Positions 44,869 to 54,777 of a stretch of DNA of 64,000 bases are shown here, one piece after another (position 1 is the first letter of the stretch; each line of letters opens with the position of its first letter). The notes beneath the pieces are model-generated. The model worked only from the letters and a program-made list of their open reading frames with translations. It searched no databases and was not told the DNA's origin. This DNA is from Parvularcula sp. LCG005. GTDB taxonomy: Bacteria; Pseudomonadota; Alphaproteobacteria; Caulobacterales; Parvularculaceae. The stretch spans positions 372,001 through 436,000 of the forward strand of contig NZ_CP136758.1 in the NCBI RefSeq assembly GCF_032930845.1. Reading direction: 5' to 3'. Position numbers and translations under genes: made by a program.

Positions 44869-47800
44869 TTATTCTGCTGCGTCCCGCAGGCTGGCGGGGC
44901 GTTGGTCATCGAATTGACGGCCGGGACCCGTTCCCGGCCGTTTTTCTTTATAGATCGCTTTGCCTTTGTGAAGGATGCCCTTCATCCGCCCGCCGATCTC
45001 TGTTGGCGCGGCCAGCAGAACAGGGGTCAGGATGAGCGTGAGCAGGGTGGCAAACGCCAGGCCATAGACGATCGCTGAGGATAACAGGACCCACCAGTCC
45101 GACGTGGCGTTGCCGATGCCGACGGTGGCACGCTTGAAGTCGATATTGATCTCGAAAACCATGGGCAGCAGGCCGATGATTGTGGTGATGGTCGTCAGAA
45201 GCACGGGCCGCAGGCGCTGGGCTGCCGTGCGGATCGATGCCTCGTGCACGCCGAGCCCCGCCTGGCGCAGGGAATGATAAGTGTCGATCAGAACGATATT
45301 GTTGTTCACGACGATACCCGCGAGGGCGACGATACCGACGCCTGTCATGATCTGCGACACATATTGTCCTGACAGCGCGACCCCCAGAAGAACACCGTAG
45401 ACGGATAGAACCACAGCTGAAAGCGTCAATGCCGCGTGATAGAAGCTGTTGAACTGGAGAAGCAGGATCAGGCCGATCATGGCCATGGCGGCGACCATTG
45501 CGCCCTGAAACCAGGCGCCGGTCTCAGCCGTCTTTTCCGCCGCGCCGCGCAGGCGCCACTGCACCGACTGTCCGAACTCTTCACTCAGCGCCCCGCTGTC
45601 CAGCCAGTCTGCCATTGCCGCGGTGGCCTGATCCTGGCTGACCGGATGGCCGGGCACGGTCCGGTTGGCATTGCCCTGGATCTCCAGCAGGCGCGAGCTG
45701 TCGCGCCGATCAAGACGGTTGAGCTGCCGTGCCGGAACACGTTTGACGAAGTTGGAAAGCGGCACATTGCCAAGGGGTGTTGCAATCTCGATCTGTTCAA
45801 GCTGCCCCAATGTCTGGTCGTCTTCGGGATAACGGAGACGGATATCAAGTTCCTCCTCCGTGTCATCGGGACGATAGGTGTCGACGATCAAACCGTCCGT
45901 CGCCAGCTGAATGGCAGCGCCGACATCCGCGATACTCAAGCCATAACGGCCAGCCTCTGACCGGTCGACATCGAGCACCCATTCAATGCCGGGCAGGGGC
46001 TGATTGTCTTCAATATCGATGAAGGTCGGGATGACCTGTCCGTCGACGGAGGTTGTGCTTTCTTCCATGAAGCGGCGCACGCGCGCCGCGGCGGCGCGGG
46101 CATGATCGTAATTGTCGGCGCGCAGCTCGATCTGCACATCCTTGCCGACCATCGGTCCCTGTTCGGGTTGGCGAACCTCGACGATGACGCCGGGGATGCC
46201 TTGCGTCATCGAGCGAATTTCTTCGACCACTTCGAGACTATGGTCCCGGTCGGCATAGGGGATGAGATCAATATCAACCTGGGCAATGGCCTCGATCGGC
46301 GCGTCACGGCCCCTTGCGACCTCCGGGCCGGTATGGACGTAGACGAATTCGACGGCCGGATGGGTCATCACCCGGCGTTCAACTTCCTGCGCGACCTCAA
46401 GCGTTTCGCCCGAGGAGATATTGCCGCGGCCATGGATGTAGACGTTGATCTGTTCATTATCGACCCGCAGGAACTGCTCCACAGGCACGTTGGACAGCGC
46501 AAAGAATTTGCCGATCATCATGACACCAATCACGGTCAGGCCGATCATCAGGACGGGCTTCTTCACGAGCGATGCCACCATGCGTGCATAACTGCCGGTG
46601 AAGCCAGGAAGGGTCGTGGGATCAATGTTATCGAGGTCGACCCGCTCGCGGCCCTCGACCTGCCCCTTCAGGTGGAAGCGCCGTTTCATGCCGTCGGGGA
46701 TGCCAAAGCTGGCACCGATCACGGGCAAGAAAATGAGCGCTACGGCGAGTGACGATGACAGCACCAGGATGAGTGTGATGGGGATCCAGCGCATGAAATA
46801 GCCTTCGATCGCATCCCAGAACAGGAAGGGCACAAAGGCGGCGAGGGTCGTCGCTGTGGAAGCGACGATCGGCCAGAACATACGCTTCGAGGCTTCCAGA
46901 AACGCATCGCGCCGATCTGCGCCCTCCGCCATGCGCCTGTCGGCCAACTCAACAATGACAATGGCACCATCGACCAGCATCCCCACCGACAGGACGAGGG
47001 AGAACATCACCAGATTGTTCAGGGTAAAGCCGAAAAAGCCGATGAAGGCGAAGCCGATCAGGAATGATGCGGGAATGGCGATACCGACGAGCAGGGCTGA
47101 TCGTAAACCCAATGCCGCCACGACGACGATCATAACGAGGATGATGGCGAGCGCGATCGACGCGGTCAGGCTCGAAAAGATCGAATCCACAAGAATTGAG
47201 GTGTCGCCCATGAAGGACACCGTCATGGTGCTTGGCCACTCTGCGGCTGTCTGCAGGGAGAGCGTCTTCACCGCCTCTGTCAGATCAAGGAGGTTGATGT
47301 CGGACCGCTTGGTGACATCGAGCGCAATGGCGGTGTTGCCGTTGAAGCGGGCATAGCCGTCGGGATCGTCGAAAGTTCGGCGGATCTCGGCAATGTCGCC
47401 CAGGGTCACGATATCGTTGGCGTCTGCCCGAACCGGCACTGCACGCAGGTCATCGAGCGATTCAAGCAGTCCGGGCAGTTTAACCGCGTAGCTGCCGTCC
47501 TCAAAACGTAGATTGCCGCCCGTCACCAGCGTGTTGTTGTTCCGGATCGCGCCACTGACCTCAAGGGGGGTCAGGCCGTACAACGCCATGGCTTCAGGCG
47601 AGATGACAATATTGACGACTTCTTCGCGGTCGCCGACCAGTTCCACATCCATGACGCCGGGAACCGCCATCAGCCTGTCCTGCAGGGCCTTCGCAGCCTC
47701 AAGCAGGGCGCGTTCGGGCGCTTCGCCGCTGACGATCACCTTGATGACCGGGAACATGGTCTGGGCATTGATCTCGCGAACCTGAGGTTCCATCGCTGCG

Positions 47801-48174
47801 GCCGGGAATTCAGACTTTGCGCGGCTCACCGCCTCGCGCACGTTAATCACCACCTGATCCATGTCGAGCCCCGGCTCGAATTCGAGCATGAACTGGGCGA
47901 CACTGTCGAACGCTGCGGCGTCCATCTGGACCAGCCCCTCAAGGTTCTGCAGCTCGGTTTCTGTCGGGCGGATCAGCAGGCGTTCTGCGTCTTCTGGCGC
48001 CACACCGGGTAGGGGCAGGATCACGCTGACAAAGGGCAGGGGGATATCCGGATCCGCCTCGCGAGGGGCCGTCAGATACGTGCTGACACCGAGATATCCA
48101 AGCACCACGAGGAGCAGGAGCGCGACCTTGCTGCGATCAAACGCGGCGTCGACGATGCTGCTGATCCCTGCCAT
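44869..48174 (-). CDS. RND efflux permease (AcrB/HAE-1-like)
   Basis: 1101 residues, usual for the family, with twelve membrane helices in two halves. The TM4 motif GMLVDGAIVIVELADRRM carries the proton-relay Asp. It forms an inner-membrane trimer that exports drugs or other compounds through a periplasmic adaptor and outer-membrane channel. The adaptor gene lies two bases upstream. No outer-membrane factor gene is present. The 3' end overlaps the rcdA terminator; its last 60 residues are basic and variable. Confidence 0.93.
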   Translation of the reverse strand: MAGISSIVDAAFDRSKVALLLLVVLGYLGVSTYLTAPREADPDIPLPFVSVILPLPGVAPEDAERLLIRPTETELQNLEGLVQMDAAAFDSVAQFMLEFEPGLDMDQVVINVREAVSRAKSEFPAAAMEPQVREINAQTMFPVIKVIVSGEAPERALLEAAKALQDRLMAVPGVMDVELVGDREEVVNIVISPEAMALYGLTPLEVSGAIRNNNTLVTGGNLRFEDGSYAVKLPGLLESLDDLRAVPVRADANDIVTLGDIAEIRRTFDDPDGYARFNGNTAIALDVTKRSDINLLDLTEAVKTLSLQTAAEWPSTMTVSFMGDTSILVDSIFSSLTASIALAIILVMIVVVAALGLRSALLVGIAIPASFLIGFAFIGFFGFTLNNLVMFSLVLSVGMLVDGAIVIVELADRRMAEGADRRDAFLEASKRMFWPIVASTATTLAAFVPFLFWDAIEGYFMRWIPITLILVLSSSLAVALIFLPVIGASFGIPDGMKRRFHLKGQVEGRERVDLDNIDPTTLPGFTGSYARMVASLVKKPVLMIGLTVIGVMMIGKFFALSNVPVEQFLRVDNEQINVYIHGRGNISSGETLEVAQEVERRVMTHPAVEFVYVHTGPEVARGRDAPIEAIAQVDIDLIPYADRDHSLEVVEEIRSMTQGIPGVIVEVRQPEQGPMVGKDVQIELRADNYDHARAAAARVRRFMEESTTSVDGQVIPTFIDIEDNQPLPGIEWVLDVDRSEAGRYGLSIADVGAAIQLATDGLIVDTYRPDDTEEELDIRLRYPEDDQTLGQLEQIEIATPLGNVPLSNFVKRVPARQLNRLDRRDSSRLLEIQGNANRTVPGHPVSQDQATAAMADWLDSGALSEEFGQSVQWRLRGAAEKTAETGAWFQGAMVAAMAMIGLILLLQFNSFYHAALTLSAVVLSVYGVLLGVALSGQYVSQIMTGVGIVALAGIVVNNNIVLIDTYHSLRQAGLGVHEASIRTAAQRLRPVLLTTITTIIGLLPMVFEINIDFKRATVGIGNATSDWWVLLSSAIVYGLAFATLLTLILTPVLLAAPTEIGGRMKGILHKGKAIYKEKRPGTGPGRQFDDQRPASLRDAAE
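44917..44949 (+). terminator. rcdA terminator inside the RND gene
   Basis: Perfect 10-bp stem ACGGCCGGGA/TCCCGGCCGT with a 5-base loop, followed by TTTTTCTTT on the plus strand. It begins 52 bases after the rcdA stop but lies within the last codons of the convergent RND permease gene. T-run and stem only fit termination of plus-strand transcripts. Confidence 0.9.
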
Positions 48175-48176
48175 GC

Positions 48177-49361
48177 CTACTGCATTGATCCGTTGCGGGC
48201 GGTCGTAAAGGCGACCTCGTTGCCCTGTTGGACATAGTCCTGGCCGCGCACAACCACGAGCGCCTGCCCGTCTAGGCCAGTCACATAGGCACCGTCATCC
48301 ACCTCGCCCGAGAGGCTGACGGGCATAAAGCGCACCGTGCCGTGATCGGTCGATGTCGGCTCGATGATCCTTACGCCGAGCGCCCCTGAATCATTGAAAA
48401 CAAGGGCGTTGCGCGGGACCAGGGCCGCCTGTCCCTGACCCGTCGTGATCGCCGCTTCGGCCGCGAGACCGGCAGGGATGTCCTCGTCATTGACCGCGGT
48501 TAACTCTACCCGAAAGGCGCGGGTCCGGTCATCGGCTACGTTGGCGACATAGCTGACGGTGGCGGCAAACTGGCGGCTATCCGACAGCGTGACTTGTGCC
48601 CTGTCGCCAGGATTGAGGGTCGCCGCTTCATCTGCACCGACGCCGCCGGCGACGATGATATTGCTCAGATCAGCAACGATGGCGCAGGGTGCTCCCGCGG
48701 CCAGAACGTCTCCGGGCTCGACCAGCGTTTCCGACAATACCCCGTCAAACGGGGCGGCCACGTCAGTGTTTGCAAGATCAAGACGGGCCCGGCTCAACCG
48801 GGCCGCGGCACCGTCACGCTGGGCCCGCGCCGATTTCAGGGCGGCGTCGGATGCAAAGCCTTCTTCATGAAGTCGGCTGGCGGCATCAAAATCGGTCTGG
48901 GCCTTTGTATAGGCGGCGCGCGCCTCTTCAAGGACGGCGCGGCGGCTGTCGACATCCAACCGGCAGATGATGTCGCCTTCCTTCACCATGGTGCCCTCAC
49001 TGATGGGCATGGCGGCAACCTGACCTGGCGTCTGGGCGCGGACAGTGACCCGGCGGCCCGCTTCGGTGCGGCCACGCAAGCTGATCACATCCTGATGTTC
49101 AGTCGGTGCAATGTCCTGAACGAGCACGACAAACTCTTCTCGCGCTTCGCTCGCACTTGCTGCAGGCGCGTCGTCGTTTCCCGCCATGATCGTCCCGATG
49201 GCGAAATAGGCAATTACTGCAGCAAGGATGATGAGAGCCGTTACGACTGACGGCGGCAGGCCCAAAAACCTTCGTGACGCGTCAGTGTCCTGATCTGAAT
49301 GTCCCGTGGCCAAGTTCGCGTCCCTTTTGGCGGTGCTCGTACAGCGCCGCCTTAGCACCAT
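48177..49361 (-). CDS. RND efflux periplasmic adaptor
   Basis: Up to 394 residues. ATG at 49359-49361 has no clear ribosome-binding site; a TTG at 49311-49313 with AAGGGA upstream is a good alternative. An N-terminal anchor helix (VVTALIILAAVIAYFAIG) precedes a lipoyl-like domain (VRAQTPGQVAAMPISEGTMVKEGD), a coiled-coil hairpin (residues ~140-200) and a beta-barrel. It pairs with the adjacent RND permease as a tripartite pump. Confidence 0.9.
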   Translation of the reverse strand: MVLRRRCTSTAKRDANLATGHSDQDTDASRRFLGLPPSVVTALIILAAVIAYFAIGTIMAGNDDAPAASASEAREEFVVLVQDIAPTEHQDVISLRGRTEAGRRVTVRAQTPGQVAAMPISEGTMVKEGDIICRLDVDSRRAVLEEARAAYTKAQTDFDAASRLHEEGFASDAALKSARAQRDGAAARLSRARLDLANTDVAAPFDGVLSETLVEPGDVLAAGAPCAIVADLSNIIVAGGVGADEAATLNPGDRAQVTLSDSRQFAATVSYVANVADDRTRAFRVELTAVNDEDIPAGLAAEAAITTGQGQAALVPRNALVFNDSGALGVRIIEPTSTDHGTVRFMPVSLSGEVDDGAYVTGLDGQALVVVRGQDYVQQGNEVAFTTARNGSMQ

Positions 49362-49420
49362 AAGGTGAGAGGAACATTAGGACGATAAACGTTTTTGCCA
49401 GGGCCAAACGGTCGCAGGGC

Positions 49421-49852
49421 TTACTCAGGCTCTGTCTTTTTGACAGCTGGCAACCAGACCTGTCCCTTGCAGATGGGCCCCATACATCCCTTCACTTCCA
49501 GCGTCCCGTCATCGAGACGTTTCAGCTTCGCGCGATAGGTTCGTCCATCTTCAGGATTATAGATGTCGCCGTTGGTCCAGCCTTTGTCGTGAGGCTCGAA
49601 ATCCTCAAGGAGAACCATACCGAGAATGGAGCGGTCGCGGAGGTCCGGATCACGGTTTTGGGTGTCCAATGTCTCGCCGGTCTGATCATCAATCATCCAG
49701 ATGACCCGGCCGCAGGGAGTCTCATCGCCGCAATCGTAGATTTCGATGACGCTATCGCGGCGCGGGGTGAACCAGTTTCCGAAAACGTCGGCCTCTGACC
49801 CCGGTTCTGTCACCATGGTGACCGCCATGACGCCTGCGATAAATTCCAACAT
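49421..49852 (-). CDS. DUF2147 protein
   Basis: 143 residues with a hydrophobic N-terminus suggesting export. The DUF2147 pattern is present: VFGNWFTPRRDSVIEIYDCGDETPCGRVIW, NRDPDLRDRSILGMVLL, GDIYNPEDGRTYRAKLK and LEVKGCMG. DUF2147 proteins are small secreted or periplasmic proteins of unknown function. It lies between the RND operon and the ppc-like gene, all on the minus strand. Confidence 0.85.
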   Translation of the reverse strand: MLEFIAGVMAVTMVTEPGSEADVFGNWFTPRRDSVIEIYDCGDETPCGRVIWMIDDQTGETLDTQNRDPDLRDRSILGMVLLEDFEPHDKGWTNGDIYNPEDGRTYRAKLKRLDDGTLEVKGCMGPICKGQVWLPAVKKTEPE

Positions 49853-49977
49853 TTCCGGCCCTTCTCACCTGATCTGCCCATTGCTGTCGGTGAGTAAAGA
49901 ATAGACCGGGCGACAGGGCAATGTCTGGTTGCCCTGTCTTTATTATTGTTCAGTTACCTTGAACTGCCTGATCCGCG

Positions 49978-52776
49978 TCAGCCGATCGCGCCGAAATGGT
50001 TGGCGATACCAACACTGATCCGGTGGATCAGACGCTGCAGTTCTTCAAGTTCTGCGATCGTCCGGTCCGCAACTGTGCTGCGGCGGGCCGATGGATCAGG
50101 ATAGTCTGCTTTTTCATTCAGCACGAGGCGGGTGAAATCTGTCCCTTCACTGAACGCTTCGCGCATAATGCTGACCGCGTGATCAATATTCAGGGAGAAG
50201 ACCGCTTCCATCACGGTTTCGCGCGAGAATGATCCGCCCGGTGTGAAGGAGGGCAGGTCGGCTGCCATAATGAACAGCCGCTGAATGAGAGCGATCCGTA
50301 CGGCGTGTAGCAGGTCGAGATAAGGATCCGTGTGACCCGACGTGTCGCTGGCATCGAAATCCATGTCGTTGAGCGCGCGGGACAGGGCAATGGAATCAGA
50401 CCGCAGGCGCGCCGCGAGCTGCAGACCCGCAAAGTACCGTCCGTCTTCTGACAGTTGGGATGCCAGTGTTGCGCAGGCATCTTCGATCTGCGGCTCTTCG
50501 CCGGAAATCGGCCGTGTCGCCCAGAAGGACCCGTCATACAGCTTCATGTACGCAATCAGGGTCTTCATGTCCGAGCCCATCCGTGCCCGGTCGACCATGC
50601 GCATCAGCCGGTCAAACCGGTCTGAGCGCTGGCGGAGGATGCGGAAGGCATCGGGTTCGACCGCGATGGCACTGCCGACGCCGCCAAGGATGTTCGCAAG
50701 GAAACCCATCTGCTGCAGAATCGCATTGTGCGGAATCGCGCGGATACGGCGCAGGCTCGTTTCCTCGTCCGCCTTGCTCTCGAACTGGCGCTTGGATTTG
50801 CGCGAACCCGTCTGGGGCAGGAGGGATAGACCCATCGCGTTGAGCGCGATGTTGTAGGCGGGATCACGGAACAGATTTTCCTGGCGCCGTTTGACCGCGT
50901 TGAAGAAGTCTAGGCTGGCGCTGGTTTCCCGATAGAACGGGTCTTCTTTCTGGGCGAGGTCTTGGGCAACCAGATCCGCCGTCAGAATACCGGTCATTGT
51001 ACGTCGTGCCAGCTCAGGCGTGGTGAACCAGACATAGCCGTCGCCGCCCTGGAAGCTCTGTTCATGGCGGAGGAAAATCTTGCGGTTCTGGAACTGGCTG
51101 CGGGCCCAGGGGGACAGCGCATAAAGGCACCGGTCGACAATGCCGCCCGGGTGTCCGCCGCGGCCCATGCTCTCGCCGTGGGTGTCGTACACGATGGCTT
51201 CAAGGTGGCCCAGATCGTGCCGTCCCATTTCATCCGCAAGCTGACCTTGCAGGCGTTCAATGGCAAGCCCCGCGGGCACCTGTCCCATGAAACGCCCGGC
51301 GTCAGAGAAACCGGTCTCGATGGCGACCCGGCCGCGACGTTCCACATGGGAGCGATAGGCGCGCTGGCGGAACAGGACGTCAAGAATGCGGCGACCGCGA
51401 TCAAGGCTCAGCGCCGTTTCAAACAGCGGGCAGACATCGACCTTGTGATCGACGCCAAAAATCTTCGCTTCATAGATGGCGGCAAGGACAGTTACCGGAT
51501 TTTCGCACTCTGCGATCAGTAGACGGATTGGACTGTCGGCATCGATATGCTTCAGGATCTGCGCCATGGCGATGAACAGCCGGGCAGCTGAAGCCCGTTC
51601 GGTCGCCAGCGCCCCGAAATTTACTTTCTTCGGTTGCGCTTCGGCAATGATGTCCGAAATGTCCTCAAGTGCCCCGCGGCCGAAGAGGTCGTCTTCGGAG
51701 GTGAGGTTCAAAATCCCTTTTGCCGTGTGACGGATCTGCGCCGCGTTCAGGCGGAAATGGATATCTCCCATGCCCAGGGCAAAACACTGCATTTCTGCGC
51801 GCAGAGCGGCGATCTCGATCGCCTTGTCATCAGCCGCCTCGGCAATTTTTGTCAGATCACTGATGATCTTCTTGAGGCTGACAACGTTGCTCTCGTCGCT
51901 CGTCAGTGTGTTGGCGGCATGGGTCAACTTGTCGGCGTCGGTGAGGTCACCGGCGAACGCCTCCACATGGGCTTCTGCCCGCGCGTGAGCCTTCCCAACG
52001 ACCTCGGTGATCGCAGCGACAGGCTCACCGATCGCTTCGAGACGTGTCATGTATAGCGCCAGGCGCCGCTCTTTTTCATGCAGGCGATGGCGGATGACCG
52101 ACGCCCAGCCGATATCGTTCCGGCCATCCATGTCATAGCCGACCCATGTGCCCAGCCCGACGGGCTGTGGGTCAAGCGTCAGCCACTGGTCCGGATATTT
52201 CTTTTTCGCATAGGCCAGAATGACCTTGTTCAACTCATGCAGTGTATTGGCCGCATGGACGAGCGCCTGTTCGGCTTGTTCATGTTCCAGATCGAGCGTG
52301 ATCGGGCGATCGGGCAGACCGGCGGGATTGGCGGGCACGGTCCCGTCGTCGGCACAATGGGCCAGCTGATCACGGGACTTTCGTGACAGAAGGAAGGTCG
52401 GATGTCCTGTGAACACCAGCGTTTCCCGCCGACGGGTCCAGTAGGTCTTGAAGCTTTTGAAATCAGGCAGCTTGTCGGACAGGCGCTCAACGACTGTCTC
52501 CAGGGTAAACGGCTTGCCCGTGCCATCATCTGTTCCAAGATAGCTGTCGACATGCTGGGCCCGGCGGGCAAACGCCTCCTTGTCCAGATGGTCGATCAGA
52601 CCCTCCAGCTCACTGATTTCCAGGTGATCGGCTCGTCCTGCTGCCTGAAGCCGTTTTGAGAGCTCATGGGACAGGCGGCGGACAGGATTGTGCAGCGGGT
52701 CCTGCTTGATCCCCAACCGTAACTCTTCGAGGCGGGCGATCAGGGATTGGGCCAGATGGGAAGGTGTATCAGACAT
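49978..52776 (-). CDS. Divergent phosphoenolpyruvate carboxylase-like protein
   Basis: 932 residues, start preceded by AGGA. The overall PEPC layout is recognisable: TGHPTF (H125), GTWVGYDMDGRND, PLFETALSLD (E453), GFSDAGRFMGQ (D492) and YDTHGESMGRGGHP (H533). Several canonical motifs are altered: TAHPTE lacks its final E, SDSxKDxG lacks K, FHGRGG has E instead of R, the QGE motif reads QGGD, and the usual C-terminal NTG is replaced by GAIG. It may be an unusual active branch, a regulatory protein, or an enzyme with changed activity. I therefore give no gene symbol. Confidence 0.75.
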   Translation of the reverse strand: MSDTPSHLAQSLIARLEELRLGIKQDPLHNPVRRLSHELSKRLQAAGRADHLEISELEGLIDHLDKEAFARRAQHVDSYLGTDDGTGKPFTLETVVERLSDKLPDFKSFKTYWTRRRETLVFTGHPTFLLSRKSRDQLAHCADDGTVPANPAGLPDRPITLDLEHEQAEQALVHAANTLHELNKVILAYAKKKYPDQWLTLDPQPVGLGTWVGYDMDGRNDIGWASVIRHRLHEKERRLALYMTRLEAIGEPVAAITEVVGKAHARAEAHVEAFAGDLTDADKLTHAANTLTSDESNVVSLKKIISDLTKIAEAADDKAIEIAALRAEMQCFALGMGDIHFRLNAAQIRHTAKGILNLTSEDDLFGRGALEDISDIIAEAQPKKVNFGALATERASAARLFIAMAQILKHIDADSPIRLLIAECENPVTVLAAIYEAKIFGVDHKVDVCPLFETALSLDRGRRILDVLFRQRAYRSHVERRGRVAIETGFSDAGRFMGQVPAGLAIERLQGQLADEMGRHDLGHLEAIVYDTHGESMGRGGHPGGIVDRCLYALSPWARSQFQNRKIFLRHEQSFQGGDGYVWFTTPELARRTMTGILTADLVAQDLAQKEDPFYRETSASLDFFNAVKRRQENLFRDPAYNIALNAMGLSLLPQTGSRKSKRQFESKADEETSLRRIRAIPHNAILQQMGFLANILGGVGSAIAVEPDAFRILRQRSDRFDRLMRMVDRARMGSDMKTLIAYMKLYDGSFWATRPISGEEPQIEDACATLASQLSEDGRYFAGLQLAARLRSDSIALSRALNDMDFDASDTSGHTDPYLDLLHAVRIALIQRLFIMAADLPSFTPGGSFSRETVMEAVFSLNIDHAVSIMREAFSEGTDFTRLVLNEKADYPDPSARRSTVADRTIAELEELQRLIHRISVGIANHFGAIG

Positions 52777-53081
52777 GCATATTTCCTGTCGCGCATATTG
52801 GCGCGGGCTCGCTTAACAACAGGCCGTTTTAGACGGTTTTGTCGCGTCGCAGTCAACCTTGAAGCGCTGTATTGTTGCGCGGCACAGGCCCGTATTGGGG
52901 GATTGTGTCAATTGCGATCAGGATGAGACCCGACGCACCGAAGGTGGCCGCGGATCGTCAAAGACCCGTCCTCGCGATATGGAGTGAGCGACGAACCTGT
53001 CCACACTTGTAACCGCATGAAAATCGATGGTCACAAGGCTCAGCGGTATCCACTTTTTGGGGATTGGCGGCGCGGACGTGG
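52777..53081. other. Intergenic region upstream of ppc-like gene (305 bases)
   Basis: It holds the start-side region of the ppc-like gene and the upstream region has no convincing gene or RNA. I see no terminator for the PAS gene, no inverted repeat of note and no recognisable regulator site. Confidence 0.5.
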
Positions 53082-54689
53082 TTAGCCCGCGTCGCGATAG
53101 GCGGTTTCACCGTTTGGACGGTCGTTGCTGACATCGGCAGGCAGGAGCTGGTCAGCCAGCGCGCGAATGCGCAAGGTGGCTGTCTCCGCCAGCGAGAGTG
53201 CCAGAGCGTCGAAGAGCACGACGGGGGACCAGTCGCTCAAGCCTGTCTGATCGGCACTGCATCGGCCAATGTCGATCTGCCGGACGGGCAGATCAGCGCC
53301 GCCCATCCAGATTTTCAGTTCAGCAATCGTCTCGGGCGGCACGGTGAGGCCGGTGACAACCACCTGGCTTTCCTGGTTCTCGAAGAGGTCGATCACCTCA
53401 CGCGGATCAGCCGCGACGATCGGCACAAAGTCCCACGCCGTCAGCTGCGCCGCAATCTGGCGGGCACCGGCCGCAGTGCCGTCAATAACGATGATCGCAA
53501 TATCCGGCAGCGGTGCATTGAGGAGAGTATCACTATTGCCCGTCAGGGATGACAGGGCAGCGGTCTGCATCGCCATCTGCTCATCGGCGAGGCGTGCCAT
53601 TTCCTGCAGACGGGCCTCTTCTTCTTTGCGGGCGGCCACAGCCTGACGGCTCTCCGTGATATCGGTCGACCACAGACGATAGCCGATCAACTGATCTTCA
53701 AGATCATAAAGCGGGATGCCGGTCGTCATGGCGGCGACAACGTCACCTGCCTGGTTGCGAGCAACAGTTTCGACATCAAGAAAGGGCAGGCCATTGGCGA
53801 TGGCATGTCGAATGGTGGCCACCCCTTCGGCGGACTCATCGAAGCTAATGTCGATCAGACGCTCGAGGTGCCTCCCCACCAGCATTCGCCTTGGCAGACC
53901 GGTCAATTTGACGAAGCCGTCGGAGGCGAGAGTGATCAGACCCTGCAGCGTCATTTCCGCAAAATTGGGCTGCGCCACCGACAGAAGGTGTTCGAGCGCC
54001 CGCCGCTCAGCTTCCACCTGGGCCCGCGCCACCATGCTGCGGGTGAAATGAGAGGTGACCAGGCGATTGATCGTGACCACCATCAGACAGATCAGGAGGC
54101 CCACAAGCGACAAGACGCCAGCGAGCGCGATATTGCTGCTCTCCGCGGTACCAACGAGGAAGAAAACCGGCGGCGCAAAGAGGACACCGACATTGCGGCA
54201 GGCGTGACTTTGCTGGCTGTAAAAGCAGAGGGCCGAGATCATTCCCATCACGACGAGCAGCACCGTGACGATCATCATGACGTCCTGCGGCACCCCGGCC
54301 ATCAGGCTGGTAAAACACAGGGCGGCGAGAGCAGCGATAAGGAGGGAGGACACCCGAAGAAATTCGATGTGATTTTCAATGGCGGTCAGGCTGAGCCGGT
54401 GCGGGTCCGTCCGGTACCATTTGCGCGCACGGATCGCGGCGAAGGCGACGAGCCCGAGCGGCATGGCGAGGGTCAGGTATAGACCGTTCTGCAGGCACAG
54501 GCCGGCAGCGATCGTTCCGATCAGCGCCAGCTGCGCAAAGAAGAGCGGCCAGATCATCGTGAATTCACGCACGATGCGACGCTGTCGATCGCGATCAGCC
54601 TTGGTCAGCAGACGGGGCGAGCGGGCGGTCAATGGGCCATGTCTCCAATAGCCGAACGGGCGGGCGCACCGATCGGACGAACAGGCCAT
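53082..54689 (-). CDS. Membrane PAS protein with degenerate receiver domain
   Basis: 535 residues from the ATG at 54687-54689; a TTG at 54630-54632 with GGAGA upstream is an alternative. About six to seven membrane helices (residues ~45-210) precede a PAS domain (ITLASDGFVKLTGLPRRMLVGR to LWSTDITE), a short coiled coil, and a C-terminal receiver-like fold (IAIIVIDGTAAGARQIAAQL) whose phospho-acceptor position reads VVVTGLT instead of D. No kinase H-box or ATPase is present. It resembles a hybrid kinase that has lost its catalytic core. Confidence 0.75.
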   Translation of the reverse strand: MACSSDRCARPFGYWRHGPLTARSPRLLTKADRDRQRRIVREFTMIWPLFFAQLALIGTIAAGLCLQNGLYLTLAMPLGLVAFAAIRARKWYRTDPHRLSLTAIENHIEFLRVSSLLIAALAALCFTSLMAGVPQDVMMIVTVLLVVMGMISALCFYSQQSHACRNVGVLFAPPVFFLVGTAESSNIALAGVLSLVGLLICLMVVTINRLVTSHFTRSMVARAQVEAERRALEHLLSVAQPNFAEMTLQGLITLASDGFVKLTGLPRRMLVGRHLERLIDISFDESAEGVATIRHAIANGLPFLDVETVARNQAGDVVAAMTTGIPLYDLEDQLIGYRLWSTDITESRQAVAARKEEEARLQEMARLADEQMAMQTAALSSLTGNSDTLLNAPLPDIAIIVIDGTAAGARQIAAQLTAWDFVPIVAADPREVIDLFENQESQVVVTGLTVPPETIAELKIWMGGADLPVRQIDIGRCSADQTGLSDWSPVVLFDALALSLAETATLRIRALADQLLPADVSNDRPNGETAYRDAG

Positions 54690-54727
54690 GCTTACGGTTA
54701 AAGGGTGAAGATCCGCTTGCCCAAACG

Positions 54728-54756
54728 TAAAAGGGCCAGCCCGAAGGCTGGCCCTA
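54728..54756 (-). terminator. Rho-independent terminator of M13 peptidase gene
   Basis: Perfect 10-bp stem AGGGCCAGCC/GGCTGGCCCT with a CGAA loop, followed by TTTT on the minus strand, 22 bases after the peptidase stop. Confidence 0.9.
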
Positions 54757-54777
54757 TAAGTTGCGAAGATTCCGCGA

